DNA of 64,000 bases from the NCBI GenBank assembly GCA_943789485.1, contig CALSUH010000001.1, positions 62,001 to 126,000 on the forward strand, written 5' to 3'. The translations under genes were made by a program, and so were the position numbers. This stretch comes from an uncultured Pseudomonadales bacterium. Its GTDB lineage: Bacteria > Pseudomonadota > Gammaproteobacteria > Pseudomonadales > Pseudohongiellaceae. Positions 45,220 through 55,133 of this stretch are shown piece after piece; the stretch's first letter is position 1; each line of letters opens with the position of its first letter. Below the pieces are notes generated by a model. It was not told the origin of the DNA and ran no database searches. It saw only the letters and a program-made list of their open reading frames with translations.

Positions 45220-46506
45220 ATGAAGGTATTAGTTATAGGCGGCGGTGGCCGCGAACACTCCCTCGCTTGGAAGGCCGCTCAATCCGATGCTGTCGATAAA
45301 GTATTTGTGGCGCCGGGCAATGCCGGCACCAGCGGAGAACCAAAAGTAGAAAATGTCGCGATAGATCCACTCGACTTTCCCGCGCTGGCCAACTTCGCGT
45401 CAAGTGAAAAAATCGCGCTTACTATAGTGGGGCCTGAGGCGCCTTTGGTCGGGGGTATTGTCGACTATTTCCTAGAACGTAACCTGCCCTGTTTCGGACC
45501 GACGAAGAATGCGGCGCAGTTAGAAGGTTCAAAATCCTTCACCAAAGATTTCCTCAGCAGACACAATATACCCACCGCTTTCTACCAAACCTTTACCGAA
45601 GTTGCGGCGGCGAAGAGTTACATAATCGCTAACGGCGCACCTATTGTAATCAAGGCCGACGGCCTCGCTGCGGGTAAGGGTGTGATCGTCGCCATGACAG
45701 AGGATGAGGCGATTACTGCGGTCGAAGACATGCTGTCGGGCAATAAATTTGGAGATGCAGGCCATCGAGTCGTAGTAGAGGGCTTCCTGCATGGCGAAGA
45801 AGCTAGCTTCATCGCCATGGTTGATGGACGCAACGTGCTGCCAATGGCAACCTCGCAGGACCACAAAGCGAGAGACGATGGTGACAAGGGGCCGAATACA
45901 GGCGGCATGGGAGCATACTCCCCTGCACCGGTAGTCGATAACGTGATTTATCAACGCATCATGGATCAGGTGATTCTACCCACTGTTGCGGGAATGGCTG
46001 CGGATGGCAATGATTATACAGGCTTCCTTTATGCCGGAGTGATGATAACCAAAACTGGTGAGATAAACGTAGTCGAGTTTAATTGCCGCTTCGGCGATCC
46101 CGAAGCACAACCGGTAATGATGAGGCTGCAATCAGACCTAGTCCAACATTGCCTAGCCGCACTCAACCAGACACTGGATGAAGAACAGGCGCAGTGGGAT
46201 GACAAATCCGCAGTGGGCGTTGTACTCGCCGCCGGTGGCTATCCAACCTCCTTTGATAAGGGCTTCCCGATCAGTGGGCTTGATCAGCCCCTAGAGTCAC
46301 ATCAAAAAATATTTCATGCCGGTACAGCGGAGAAAGATGGCGCTGTAGTGACCAGTGGTGGCCGAGTGCTCTGCGCTACTGCTCTGGGCGGGACCGTCTC
46401 AGAGGCTCAGACTGAAGCCTATAAAGTTCTGCACAATGTTCGCTGGGATAACGTCTATTTTCGAAATGATATTGCTTATCGCGCCATTGCCAGAGAGAAT
46501 AAATAG
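45220..46506 (+). CDS. purD: Phosphoribosylamine--glycine ligase
   Basis: The ATG at 45220 (MKVLVIGGGGREHSLAWK) has GGAG about 9 nt upstream; the in-frame TTG at 45193 has no support. The 428-residue ATP-grasp enzyme has GPEAPLVGGIVDYF, KADGLAAGKGVIV, EEASFIAMVDG and NCRFGDPEAQPVM. It joins phosphoribosylamine and glycine in purine synthesis. coq7 follows 3 bp downstream. Confidence 0.97.
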   Translation: MKVLVIGGGGREHSLAWKAAQSDAVDKVFVAPGNAGTSGEPKVENVAIDPLDFPALANFASSEKIALTIVGPEAPLVGGIVDYFLERNLPCFGPTKNAAQLEGSKSFTKDFLSRHNIPTAFYQTFTEVAAAKSYIIANGAPIVIKADGLAAGKGVIVAMTEDEAITAVEDMLSGNKFGDAGHRVVVEGFLHGEEASFIAMVDGRNVLPMATSQDHKARDDGDKGPNTGGMGAYSPAPVVDNVIYQRIMDQVILPTVAGMAADGNDYTGFLYAGVMITKTGEINVVEFNCRFGDPEAQPVMMRLQSDLVQHCLAALNQTLDEEQAQWDDKSAVGVVLAAGGYPTSFDKGFPISGLDQPLESHQKIFHAGTAEKDGAVVTSGGRVLCATALGGTVSEAQTEAYKVLHNVRWDNVYFRNDIAYRAIARENK

Positions 46507-46509
46507 AAT

Positions 46510-47157
46510 ATGGCTATCAACACGCATTTAGATTTTCTTGATCGCTGCCTTGTTAAATTCGACCAGGCCCTGCGCAGCTGTGTGCCCGGATCTAGCAATG
46601 CACGTCGACTCTCGCCTGCCGCTGCCTCGAAAGAGTCAGACCTGACCGAGACTGACAGGCAGCATGCGGCCGGACTAATGCGCATTAACCATACCGGCGA
46701 AGTCTGCGCGCAAGCCCTCTATCAGGGCCAGGCAGCAACCGCTAAATTGAATGATGTACGCCAGTCTATGGAAACTGCTGCAGCCGAAGAAATTGATCAT
46801 CTAGCCTGGTGCGAAGAGCGCCTGCAGCAATTGGACAGCCGGCCGAGCGCACTGAACCCTCTGTGGTATTCATTATCCTACGCAGTGGGTGCAGCAGCAG
46901 GTCTAGCCGGCGACAAATGGAGCTTGGGGTTTGTTGCTGAAACCGAAGATCAGGTATGCGAACACCTTGAAGAACACCTCGATCAGTTGCCAGAGAATGA
47001 CAATAAGAGCAGAGCGATTCTCGAGACGATGATAGCCGATGAGAAACATCATGGGGAATCGGCACGCGAAGCCGGTGGCGCAGAGCTACCCGCTCCGATC
47101 AAGCAGGCCATGACGGTGATGTCGGAAGTAATGAAGAAGACTACCTACCACCTCTGA
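46510..47157 (+). CDS. coq7: Demethoxyubiquinone hydroxylase Coq7
   Basis: The 215-residue protein has the Coq7 di-iron ligands: an E-x-C-A-Q-A-L-Y helix ([11 protein letters not shown]), [13 protein letters not shown], a later HLEEHLDQL, and DEKHHGESA near the C-terminus. It hydroxylates 2-polyprenyl-3-methyl-6-methoxybenzoquinol in ubiquinone synthesis, with oxygen, at the inner membrane. It is 3 bp after purD, so it is probably cotranscribed. In Pseudomonas coq7 lies close to crp/vfr and trpC, as it does here. Confidence 0.95.
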   Translation: MAINTHLDFLDRCLVKFDQALRSCVPGSSNARRLSPAAASKESDLTETDRQHAAGLMRINHTGEVCAQALYQGQAATAKLNDVRQSMETAAAEEIDHLAWCEERLQQLDSRPSALNPLWYSLSYAVGAAAGLAGDKWSLGFVAETEDQVCEHLEEHLDQLPENDNKSRAILETMIADEKHHGESAREAGGAELPAPIKQAMTVMSEVMKKTTYHL

Positions 47158-47187
47158 GTTTGCACCCCCTTGATCACTACCTAGCTA

Positions 47188-47613
47188 CTACTTTCCAGCC
47201 TCATGTAGCTCAAAATCGTGGGTAACTTTTACGCCAGCGTTTTTCATCATGATCGATGCCGAACAATACTTATTCGCTGAAAGTTCGATTGCTCGCTGCA
47301 CATGCTTCTCACTAAGGTCAAAACCAGTAATCTTGAAATGTAGGTGAATAGACTCAAAGGTGGATGGCGTTCCGTCAACGCGTTCTGCGGTGACCTCAGC
47401 CTCGCACGCCGTTACCGATTGCTTCGCCTTCTTCAAGATCGTCACGACATCATAAGATGAGCAACTACCAACACCGAGGGCCATCAGCTCCATAGGCCGC
47501 ATGCCCATACTTCGTCCGCCATCTGCCGACACACCATCGACTACAATTGCATGCCCGCTGTCGGATTCTGCAACAAACATAACGTTCTCAACCCAATTCA
47601 CTCTCGTTTTCAT
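47188..47613 (-). CDS. OsmC-family protein (YhfA type)
   Basis: The 141-residue protein has the OsmC fold with its two Cys: GVGSCSSYDVVTILKKAK and NKYCSASIMMKNAGV. The length and the RPMELMALGVGS helix match the YhfA-like group rather than the hydroperoxide-specific Ohr group. OsmC proteins use paired Cys to reduce organic peroxides, but YhfA-like members are poorly known. It is convergent with coq7 and divergent from crp, the same neighbourhood as in Pseudomonas. Confidence 0.9.
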   Translation of the reverse strand: MKTRVNWVENVMFVAESDSGHAIVVDGVSADGGRSMGMRPMELMALGVGSCSSYDVVTILKKAKQSVTACEAEVTAERVDGTPSTFESIHLHFKITGFDLSEKHVQRAIELSANKYCSASIMMKNAGVKVTHDFELHEAGK

Positions 47614-47980
47614 TTTCTAATCCTATGTAGGCTTTGCTTCACAAAATTTGGAATAAAAATACCAATATAAAATTTCCAGCATCCAATAAATACCGGCAAT
47701 ACTGCTAAACGCGCATCAAAAAAATCGGCGCAGTAACTGATAATAGCCAGTATATAAAATGGCGAGCAAGGTTAACATAGTTAACAAGAGTCAAAAGCGC
47801 ATCAACGCGAGCGATGACTGTGCCTGCTTAGCAAAACTTGGCAACAGCGCGATACATTAATTCGAGTAAGCAGCACGATCGATGCCTTTGAGTATCAACT
47901 ATTATTGTGGTGGGAATCTCACTATTGCAACTAAAGTGTGATATATATTTAGCTCGCTAAAAAAAGCAGGAGTTTTATTC
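47614..47980. promoter_or_regulatory. Divergent control region of the OsmC and crp genes
   Basis: This is an AT-rich 367-bp gap. GTTAAC occurs twice (47771-47776 and 47780-47785) and forms a short palindromic pair. An A/T-rich TATATT lies at 47944-47949, about 32 bp before the crp ATG, with TTGCAA at 47925-47930. The spacing of 13 is too short for a standard promoter, so the start site is unclear. TGTGG-N8-TCACT near 47907-47924 is a poor Crp-site match. Confidence 0.35.
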
Positions 47981-48625
47981 ATGGCACTCATGCCCATTAC
48001 GCCACATATTGACGACTTGGATAATTTTTTATCCCATTGCCATCGCAAGAGTTACCCGAATCGAACCACTATTATTTACGAAGGCGACAAATGCGACACC
48101 TTGTACTACATCATTAAGGGATCGGTTTCGGTTATCCTCGAAGAGGATGAAGGCAAGGAGGTTGTCATCACCTATTTCTATCCTGGAGACTTTTTCGGCG
48201 AGATGGGCCTGTTTGAGAAAGCAGAAGAACGCAGCGCCTGGTGTCGTACTAGGAGCGTCTGTGAGGTAGCAGAAATCAGCTATGCAAATTTCTATACCTA
48301 CATCAGTTCACACCCAGAAATCGTGTTCACTATCGGTAAGCAAATAGCGCATCGCCTGCGCAATACAACACGCAAAGTGGGCGATCTTGCCTTCTATGAC
48401 GTATCTGGCCGTATCGCTCGAACACTAATCAATCTGAGCAAAGAGCCCGATGCCATGACTCACCCCAATGGTATGCAGATAAAGATTACTCGCCAGGAGA
48501 TTGGCCGGCTGGTGAACTGTTCTAGAGAGATGGCTGGAAGAGTATTGAAGACTCTCGAGGAACAGCAACTAATCAGTGTCAGCGGTAAGACGATAGTTGT
48601 TTTCGGTGCGCGGGCGAAGCTCTGA
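47981..48625 (+). CDS. crp: cAMP-activated regulator Crp/Vfr
   Basis: The 214-residue protein is very close to Crp. The cAMP-binding beta roll has PGDFFGEMGLFEKAEERSAW, with the Arg and Ser that bind the phosphate, and the dimer helix follows. The C-terminal HTH reads ITRQEIGRLVNCSREMAGRVLKTLEE. An ATG three codons later (MPITPH) is also possible. It controls carbon use and, as Vfr, virulence and quorum genes in Pseudomonas. The gene is convergent with trpC. Confidence 0.96.
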   Translation: MALMPITPHIDDLDNFLSHCHRKSYPNRTTIIYEGDKCDTLYYIIKGSVSVILEEDEGKEVVITYFYPGDFFGEMGLFEKAEERSAWCRTRSVCEVAEISYANFYTYISSHPEIVFTIGKQIAHRLRNTTRKVGDLAFYDVSGRIARTLINLSKEPDAMTHPNGMQIKITRQEIGRLVNCSREMAGRVLKTLEEQQLISVSGKTIVVFGARAKL

Positions 48626-48655
48626 GCAAGACTCACGACTCAGCTTCACCAAACA

Positions 48656-49465
48656 CTATTTACCGAACATCAGCTCCTTCAACTTCGCACCCGGACTGGG
48701 TGCCCGCATGAAAGATTCCCCCACCAAAAAACCATAGACCCCTGCGTCTGTCATGGTATTCACATCGCCGGCTGTATGAATTCCACTCTCCGTAATGAGC
48801 ACTTTGTCTGCTGGCACCTGCGCAGCTAAATCTAAGGTAGTCTGCAGACTGGTCTCAAAGCTATGCAGGTTTCGATTATTGATCCCAATCAGGTCCGTAT
48901 CAAGCTGCAGTGCCTGTTCTAATTCACTCTGATTGTGAACTTCGACCAAAATATCGATGTCGATCTCGTTAGCGCAGTCTGCCAACTCAACTAATTGCGG
49001 GGGTTGTAGCGCAGCGACAATCAGCAGAATGCAATCAGCACCTAATGCTTTCGATTCGGCGATCTGATAAGTATCGATCATGAAATCCTTGCGAATAACC
49101 GGCAGCCCACACGCTGCTCTGGCCTGAAGAAGGTACTCGTTACTCCCTTTAAAAAACTTCTCATCGGTCAACACCGACAGACAAGCCGCTCCATTAGCCT
49201 CGTAGTCAGCGGCGTGCTGCACCGGCTGAAAGTCTTCCCGAATCAATCCCTTCGAGGGCGAGGCCTTCTTTATCTCAGCGATTACAGCGACCTGCTTCGA
49301 CTGCACGCGCTCACGCATCGCCTCAGAGAAAGACCGCGCCTGATCAATCGAGGGAAATCGCGCCTCCAATTCAGCATAAGACACAGTCGCTTTTGCCGCA
49401 GCTACTTCCAACTGTTTATTCGCAACTATTTGTTCGAGAATTGTAGCTTTAGACAAAATACGCAC
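48656..49465 (-). CDS. trpC: Indole-3-glycerol phosphate synthase
   Basis: The gene has a GTG start at 49465 and encodes a 269-residue TIM barrel: [15 protein letters not shown] with the catalytic Lys, [40 protein letters not shown], and [12 protein letters not shown]. It closes the indole ring of CdRP. It is the last of trpG-trpD-trpC, read leftwards, and is a single-function TrpC, not fused to TrpF as in E. coli. Confidence 0.97.
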   Translation of the reverse strand: MRILSKATILEQIVANKQLEVAAAKATVSYAELEARFPSIDQARSFSEAMRERVQSKQVAVIAEIKKASPSKGLIREDFQPVQHAADYEANGAACLSVLTDEKFFKGSNEYLLQARAACGLPVIRKDFMIDTYQIAESKALGADCILLIVAALQPPQLVELADCANEIDIDILVEVHNQSELEQALQLDTDLIGINNRNLHSFETSLQTTLDLAAQVPADKVLITESGIHTAGDVNTMTDAGVYGFLVGESFMRAPSPGAKLKELMFGK

Positions 49466-49503
49466 TCGCTCTACCTTGAAAGTCTTCTAGGATGCTCTTC
49501 TAT

Positions 49504-50544
49504 TTAGGAGTCGATTTGTTTCTTCAACGATTGTGTGAACTCAGCCAGCCGCTCTAACTTAGCTAAAGCCACACCCGAGCGCAGAATACCCTGCGCTTTG
49601 GCAACGCCGGCAGCTAGATCATCTGTCAAATTCGCCGCGTAGATAGCAGCACCTGCATTTAGTGCCACGATATCAGCAGCAGCCTGATTTCGATTACCAA
49701 GTGCGTCCTTCAACATCACCAAGCTTTCTTCAGCGCTACCTATCTGCAGCATGGAATAGTCTGCGTAACGCTCAATACCGAAGTCAGCAGGCTCGATGGA
49801 ATACTGCGATATCTTGCCATCACGCAACTCGCCTACTGTCGATGTCGCTGCAATGCTAATCTCATCCAGTCCATCTTCTGCCGCCACTATCAATACGTGA
49901 CTGCTGCCTAGCTCCTTCAAAACCTCTAGCAGCGAAGGTATCCAAGCGGCATCAAATACGCCGATAAGCTGATTCGGTGCGCCTGCCGGATTCGTCAAAG
50001 GACCCAATAGATTGAATACAGTTCTAACGCCGATTTCCTTTCTTGCCGTAATCACGTGTTTCATAGCGCTATGGTGAGCCGGTGCAAACATGAATCCAAT
50101 TCCCAGCTGCTCAATAGTCGCGGCAACATCTTCGGCACTCAATACAAGATTGACTCCCGCCGCTTCCAGTACATCGGCGCTGCCGCTGTTACTAGTCGCA
50201 CCACGATTACCATGCTTCGCCACCTTCGCCCCAGCGCAAGCGGCGACGAGTGCCGAAGCCGTGGACACGTTAAACTTGTTGGAGCCACTACCACCGGTTC
50301 CGCAGGTGTCGACCAGATGCGGGTGATCTGCTAGTTGCACCTTCGTAGCCAATTCGCGCATTACTGTTGCGCCACCTAATATCTCCGACGCCTTCACTCC
50401 CTTCATCTGCAGGCCGACAAGAAAGGCTGCATTTTGTGCGTCGGTAGAGTGACCCGACATCAGCGCGCGCATAACGGAAATCATCTGATCTATGTCCAGA
50501 TCTACATTTGACGTGACCGCCTTGATGGCTGCTCTTATATCCAT
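49504..50544 (-). CDS. trpD: Anthranilate phosphoribosyltransferase
   Basis: The 346-residue protein has the type III PRT motifs DTCGTGGSGSNKFNVSTASA, the KHGNRGATSNSGSADVLEA loop, and NLLGPLTNPAG. It links anthranilate to PRPP. It lies between trpG and trpC with gaps of 72 and 38 bp. Confidence 0.97.
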   Translation of the reverse strand: MDIRAAIKAVTSNVDLDIDQMISVMRALMSGHSTDAQNAAFLVGLQMKGVKASEILGGATVMRELATKVQLADHPHLVDTCGTGGSGSNKFNVSTASALVAACAGAKVAKHGNRGATSNSGSADVLEAAGVNLVLSAEDVAATIEQLGIGFMFAPAHHSAMKHVITARKEIGVRTVFNLLGPLTNPAGAPNQLIGVFDAAWIPSLLEVLKELGSSHVLIVAAEDGLDEISIAATSTVGELRDGKISQYSIEPADFGIERYADYSMLQIGSAEESLVMLKDALGNRNQAAADIVALNAGAAIYAANLTDDLAAGVAKAQGILRSGVALAKLERLAEFTQSLKKQIDS

Positions 50545-50616
50545 TAGTTGTTACCGTTGATATCTTCTGTTGAACTCGGTGTTTAAATTTGGAAATTGCG
50601 CTAAAAAAGCTGCGGC

Positions 50617-51198
50617 TTAACTTTGATCTAGAAAATTCTTCAGTAGAGCATGGCCGTGCTCGCTAAGAATAGACTCGGGGTGAAATTGCACCCCCTCTAC
50701 TGCGAGCTCTTTATGCCTCACTCCCATTATCTCCCCACGCTCGCCATTCTCATTTTCGGTCCATGCCGTCACTTCCAGGCAATCGGGAAGTTGCTGCGCA
50801 TCGATGACCAATGAGTGATAGCGCGTCGCCGTGAAGGGCTGCGCCAAATTCCTAAATACGCCTTTCCCGCTGTGATGAATCCCGGAGAGCTTGCCATGCA
50901 TTACTTTCTTAGCACGCACGATCTCGCCACCGTAAACTTGGCCGATGCTTTGATGGCCGAGGCAGATGCCTAAGAGCGGAATTTTTCCCGCGAAATGACT
51001 AATAACCTGCATGGAAATGCCCGCCTCAGTGGGCGTGCAAGGCCCAGGAGAAATGACAAGCAGCGCAGGATTTAAAGATTCTATCTCTTCGATCGAGATA
51101 GCATCGTTGCGATACACCTGCACATCGGCACCTAGTTCGCCAAGATACTGCACCACGTTATAGGTGAAGGAATCGTAGTTATCGATCATTAACAGCAC
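50617..51198 (-). CDS. trpG: Anthranilate synthase glutamine amidotransferase component
   Basis: I choose a GTG start at 51198 ([11 protein letters not shown]), preceded 8 nt upstream by GAGGG; it gives the normal 193 residues. Longer frames to 51318 would add a tail absent from the family. The class I amidotransferase triad is present: Cys in GICLGHQS, and His and Glu in [12 protein letters not shown]. It supplies ammonia to TrpE and may also serve as PabA. TrpE is encoded 1.6 kb away on the same strand, on the far side of the photolyase gene. Confidence 0.95.
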   Translation of the reverse strand: MLLMIDNYDSFTYNVVQYLGELGADVQVYRNDAISIEEIESLNPALLVISPGPCTPTEAGISMQVISHFAGKIPLLGICLGHQSIGQVYGGEIVRAKKVMHGKLSGIHHSGKGVFRNLAQPFTATRYHSLVIDAQQLPDCLEVTAWTENENGERGEIMGVRHKELAVEGVQFHPESILSEHGHALLKNFLDQS

Positions 51199-51343
51199 TG
51201 CGCAAACCCTCATCACACCGAAAATTCGAGAACGCCATTCTAGCAGTCCAAGTGAATCCTGTCTTGAGTAGCCATAATGATCTCCAAAGCCGACTTCGGC
51301 GTTATAATAGTCAAACAAATAAGCCTACACTCTTTGAGAAACT

Positions 51344-52771
51344 ATGCCCGCCAATACTGCCATCATGTGGTTCCGCCAGGACCTGCGCCTTAGCGATAAC
51401 CCCGCCCTGCTCAAAGCCATTCAACAAGGGCGAGTACTACCTGTCTTCATTCTAGACCAGAGCAGCCATTGGCCCCTAGGCGCGGCTTCCCGCTGGTGGC
51501 TGCACCATTCACTGAGTGCCTTGAATGAATCTCTACTAGGCAACCTATGGGTTCTACAGGGAGATGCCGCCAAGTTGCTCCCTCAATTTGCCAACGAACA
51601 GGGGGCGAGTCATGTCTTCTGGAATCGCTGTTATGAGCCTTCGATAATACACCGAGACAGCCTTATCAAGGAGCAACTCACAGCGAACGGACTAACCGCT
51701 TGCAGTCTGAACGGGAGCTTGATCTGGGAACCTTGGGAGAACCTCAAGCAAGATGGCACTGCATACAAAGTTTTCACACCTTTTTATAGGTACGCGATTG
51801 CTAATAACCCCCCTGCCGCGCCTAGCCACGAAGACACAAGCACCTTCGATACCGTGAAGTGTCTTCAGGACAAAAATCGACTAGATAAGCTGAACCTGCT
51901 TCCCACTATAAATTGGCATAAGCAGATTGCAGCGACCTGGCAGCCTGGCGAAAAGGGCGCAAGACAGCGGTTACAGAATTTCATACACAACGGTTTAGTT
52001 GACTACCGCGATGGCCGAGACTATCCGGCTAAGCGCAGCGTCTCAATGCTTTCACCACATCTGCACTTCGGGGAAATTTCTCCCAGAGAAGCCGCGAGCA
52101 TGGTCAAGCAAGCCGGCGACATAGACTCGAACGAAGAGCAGGCTACACATTTTGTTCGCGAACTTGCGTGGAGGGAGTTTTCCTATTACTCGCTCTATCA
52201 CTTCCCGCATATTTGTCAGCAAAATATGAAAGCACAATTCGACCGTTTCCCTTGGGTCAAGGATCAGAAGAACCTGCGCCTGTGGCAGCAAGGCCAAACG
52301 GGATATCCATTAGTTGACGCGGGCATGAGAGAACTGTGGCAGACCGGTTACATGCATAATCGAGTGCGCATGATCGTGGGCTCATTCCTAGTAAAGAATC
52401 TGATGATTCATTGGCTAGAAGGTGCGCGCTGGTTCTGGGATTGTCTGCTGGATGCCGATCTTGCTAATAATAGCTGCAGTTGGCAGTGGGTTGCAGGAAG
52501 CGGTGCCGATGCTGCCCCCTACTTCCGCATATTTAACCCGGTGACACAGTCGACAAAGTTCGATCCCCAGGGAAATTATATTCGAAAGTATGTGCCTGAA
52601 TTAAATGGACTGAGCGACAAGGCTATTCATGATCCCAGCTCCGCTGCGGCTTCGGAATTAGAAAGAGCCGGCGTGGTTATAGGAGAGCATTACCCGCGGG
52701 CGATCGTCGACTTGAAACAGAGCAGAGTTAGAGCCCTAGATGCCTACAAGGCTCTAAGAGACGAGACATAG
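51344..52771 (+). CDS. phrB: Deoxyribodipyrimidine photolyase
   Basis: The 475-residue class I photolyase/cryptochrome protein has an N-terminal antenna Rossmann domain (MWFRQDLRLSDNPAL) and a C-terminal FAD-binding helical domain. Seen there are ELAWREFSYYSLYHFP, WQQGQTGYPLVDAGMREL, GYMHNRVRMIVGSFLVKNL, and CSWQWVAGSGADAAPYFRIF. It repairs cyclobutane pyrimidine dimers with light. It is divergent from trpG and convergent with trpE, and separates the trp genes. Confidence 0.96.
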   Translation: MPANTAIMWFRQDLRLSDNPALLKAIQQGRVLPVFILDQSSHWPLGAASRWWLHHSLSALNESLLGNLWVLQGDAAKLLPQFANEQGASHVFWNRCYEPSIIHRDSLIKEQLTANGLTACSLNGSLIWEPWENLKQDGTAYKVFTPFYRYAIANNPPAAPSHEDTSTFDTVKCLQDKNRLDKLNLLPTINWHKQIAATWQPGEKGARQRLQNFIHNGLVDYRDGRDYPAKRSVSMLSPHLHFGEISPREAASMVKQAGDIDSNEEQATHFVRELAWREFSYYSLYHFPHICQQNMKAQFDRFPWVKDQKNLRLWQQGQTGYPLVDAGMRELWQTGYMHNRVRMIVGSFLVKNLMIHWLEGARWFWDCLLDADLANNSCSWQWVAGSGADAAPYFRIFNPVTQSTKFDPQGNYIRKYVPELNGLSDKAIHDPSSAAASELERAGVVIGEHYPRAIVDLKQSRVRALDAYKALRDET

Positions 52772-52776
52772 GCTCA

Positions 52777-54291
52777 CTATTCGACTGATAGTTCATTATT
52801 CGCCATCTGCACCGCGCGCACGATGGCTCTGGCCTTGTTCTGGGTTTCCTCCCATTCCATCTCAGCCTGTGAATCGGCTACGATTCCAGCTCCAGCCTGC
52901 ACATACAGCTTCTCGTTCTTGATTACAGCGGTGCGAATGGCGATAGCCATGTCCATATTGTCATTCCAGCCCAAATAACCCATCGCGCCACCATAAATAC
53001 CCCGTTTCTCAGGTTCCATCTCATCAATGATTTCCATGGCTCGCACCTTGGGTGCGCCGCTCAGGGTTCCGACCGGCAACGTCGCCTGCAATACATCTAG
53101 CGCGGACTTGTCGTCACGTATCTCGCTTTCTACTATCGATGCAATATGCATGACGTGCGAATAGCGCTCTACAAACATCTGCTTTGGCACCGCAACAGAC
53201 CCCGTCTTAGAGACTCTGCCTGAATCGTTGCGACTGAGGTCTATCAGCATTAGATGCTCAGCGATTTCCTTTTGATCGGCCAGCAGGTCCTCTTCAAGTG
53301 CCAAGTCTTCCGCTTCGTTATTGCCACGCTTACGCGTTCCAGCTAATGGCCGCACGGTGATTTTACTACCTTCTACTCGCGCCAAAATTTCCGGCGATGC
53401 ACTCACTACGTGATGATCACCGAGGTCAAAATAGACCATATAGGGCGAAGGATTCAGGAATCGTAATGCGCGATAAAGATTTAACGGCTCTCCAGAAAAA
53501 GGCACAGACATCCGCTGCGAGAGCACGACCTGCATGACATCGCCTGCAACTATATAGTCTTTTATCTTCTCAACTGCCTGCTGGTAATCCGCTTGCGAAA
53601 AATGATGAGCGAAGTCTGTGTCTCGAACTGGCTGTCGTGCCTGAAGGCTTGGCAGAGGAACCGGCTTATGCAACTGCTCCTGCAAGAAATTCAAGCGCTG
53701 CTGGGCCGCAGCAAAGGCACCTTCCTGATCTGGATCGACATTTATCACGAAACAGATTGTTCCGCTGAGGTTATCGAAGACCACAACTTCCTCGGATAAC
53801 ATTAACAAGATATCGGGCGTGCCGATCTCATCCAGCGCCGTCGAAGGCCCAATACTCGTCTCAACAAACCTCACCGTATCGTATGAAAAATAGCCGACAA
53901 GACCACCGTTGAAACGCTGAGTATCAGCAAGCTCGGCGACCTTAAAACGATTCTTAAAACCAGCAATGAACTCAAAGGGATCTTTTGTAACGACTTCTTC
54001 AACAACCTTACCACTGACCTCGACGGTTACAGTTTCGCCCACAACACGCAACACCGTGGAGCAAGGCAAGCCGATAATGGAATAGCGACCCCATTTCTCC
54101 CCTCCCTGAACTGACTCGAAGAAATAGCTATGCTCACCAGTACCTACTCCATTTCCGTCGGCATTACCTCCCCCCTTGCCTAGTTTTAGATAGATACTAA
54201 GCGGCGTTTCGGTGTCGGCTAGAATCTCACGCACTATGGGAATGCGGTTATAGCCAGATCCAGCAAGTTTATGAAATTTCTCTTCAGTCAT
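52777..54291 (-). CDS. trpE: Anthranilate synthase component I
   Basis: The 504-residue chorismate enzyme has an N-terminal Trp-binding region with TPLSIYLKL and SYFFESVQGGEKWGRYSIIG. The catalytic C-terminal half has VVLSQRMSVPF, VRPLAGTRKRG, VGTLSGAPKVRAMEIIDE and YGGAMGYLGW. It makes anthranilate from chorismate with TrpG. It lies 56 bp after rpe on the same strand, too close for a usual trp leader peptide. Confidence 0.97.
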   Translation of the reverse strand: MTEEKFHKLAGSGYNRIPIVREILADTETPLSIYLKLGKGGGNADGNGVGTGEHSYFFESVQGGEKWGRYSIIGLPCSTVLRVVGETVTVEVSGKVVEEVVTKDPFEFIAGFKNRFKVAELADTQRFNGGLVGYFSYDTVRFVETSIGPSTALDEIGTPDILLMLSEEVVVFDNLSGTICFVINVDPDQEGAFAAAQQRLNFLQEQLHKPVPLPSLQARQPVRDTDFAHHFSQADYQQAVEKIKDYIVAGDVMQVVLSQRMSVPFSGEPLNLYRALRFLNPSPYMVYFDLGDHHVVSASPEILARVEGSKITVRPLAGTRKRGNNEAEDLALEEDLLADQKEIAEHLMLIDLSRNDSGRVSKTGSVAVPKQMFVERYSHVMHIASIVESEIRDDKSALDVLQATLPVGTLSGAPKVRAMEIIDEMEPEKRGIYGGAMGYLGWNDNMDMAIAIRTAVIKNEKLYVQAGAGIVADSQAEMEWEETQNKARAIVRAVQMANNELSVE

Positions 54292-54347
54292 TAGATAACT
54301 CAGGGCTCTCTATTTTTAACATCGGGAAAACCAAATAGGATCCAGTT

Positions 54348-55031
54348 TCAGTGATGCTTATCGGGACTCTGTCCCAACTGCGTTCTCATTTCGGCGATAG
54401 TCTTGGCATAATCATCGCTATTGAAGATGGCTGAACCGGCCACGAACATATCCGCACCCGCGTCTGCGATCTCGCGAATATTGGAAACGCCAACACCGCC
54501 GTCCACTTCTAAGCGTATCGAGTAGTCGCTGTCGTTGATAAGCTTGCGAACTTGTTGCAATTTTTTGAGCGTCGATGGGATGAATTTCTGTCCGCCAAAC
54601 CCAGGGTTTACAGACATAAGAAGGATGACATCGACCTTGTCCATCAAATACTCCAGACAATCGATTGGTGTACCAGGGTTGAAGGCCAGCCCAGACTTGC
54701 AGCCCTGTTCTCGGATCAGCTGCAAAGAGCGGTCTACATGCCCGGTGGCCTCCGGATGAAAGCTGATATAGGAGGCTCCTGCCTTAGCGAAGTCTTTGAT
54801 GAGCTGGTCAACGGGACTCACCATCAGATGCACGTCGATCGGCGCAGTTATTTTGTGATTTCGCAGCGCCTCGCAGATCATTGGTCCGATCGTAAGGTTA
54901 GGCACGTAGTGATTGTCCATGACATCGAAATGAACGATATCCGCGCCCGCATCCAAGACTGCGTTGACCTCTTCACCGAGTCTAGCAAAGTCGGCGGACA
55001 AGATGGAGGGAGCGATCAAATAGTCTTTCAT
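54348..55031 (-). CDS. rpe: Ribulose-phosphate 3-epimerase
   Basis: The 227-residue TIM barrel has [45 protein letters not shown] and LEVDGGV. It interconverts ribulose-5-P and xylulose-5-P in the pentose phosphate pathway. In Pseudomonas rpe and trpE are separated by gph (phosphoglycolate phosphatase); here no gph lies between them. Confidence 0.97.
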   Translation of the reverse strand: MKDYLIAPSILSADFARLGEEVNAVLDAGADIVHFDVMDNHYVPNLTIGPMICEALRNHKITAPIDVHLMVSPVDQLIKDFAKAGASYISFHPEATGHVDRSLQLIREQGCKSGLAFNPGTPIDCLEYLMDKVDVILLMSVNPGFGGQKFIPSTLKKLQQVRKLINDSDYSIRLEVDGGVGVSNIREIADAGADMFVAGSAIFNSDDYAKTIAEMRTQLGQSPDKHH

Positions 55032-55133
55032 TGCCTAGGCCTGTATTACGAAGTGATAGAAAGCAGTATTTTACAGACAATGTCAGGGCTTGTCCTGATG
55101 GGATGCCGATATGATTGAGAGCGCTCTATAGCG

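Noticed and set aside
47900..47930. Crp autoregulatory site
   Set aside because: The TGTG and TCAC halves have the wrong spacing for the consensus TGTGA-N6-TCACA.
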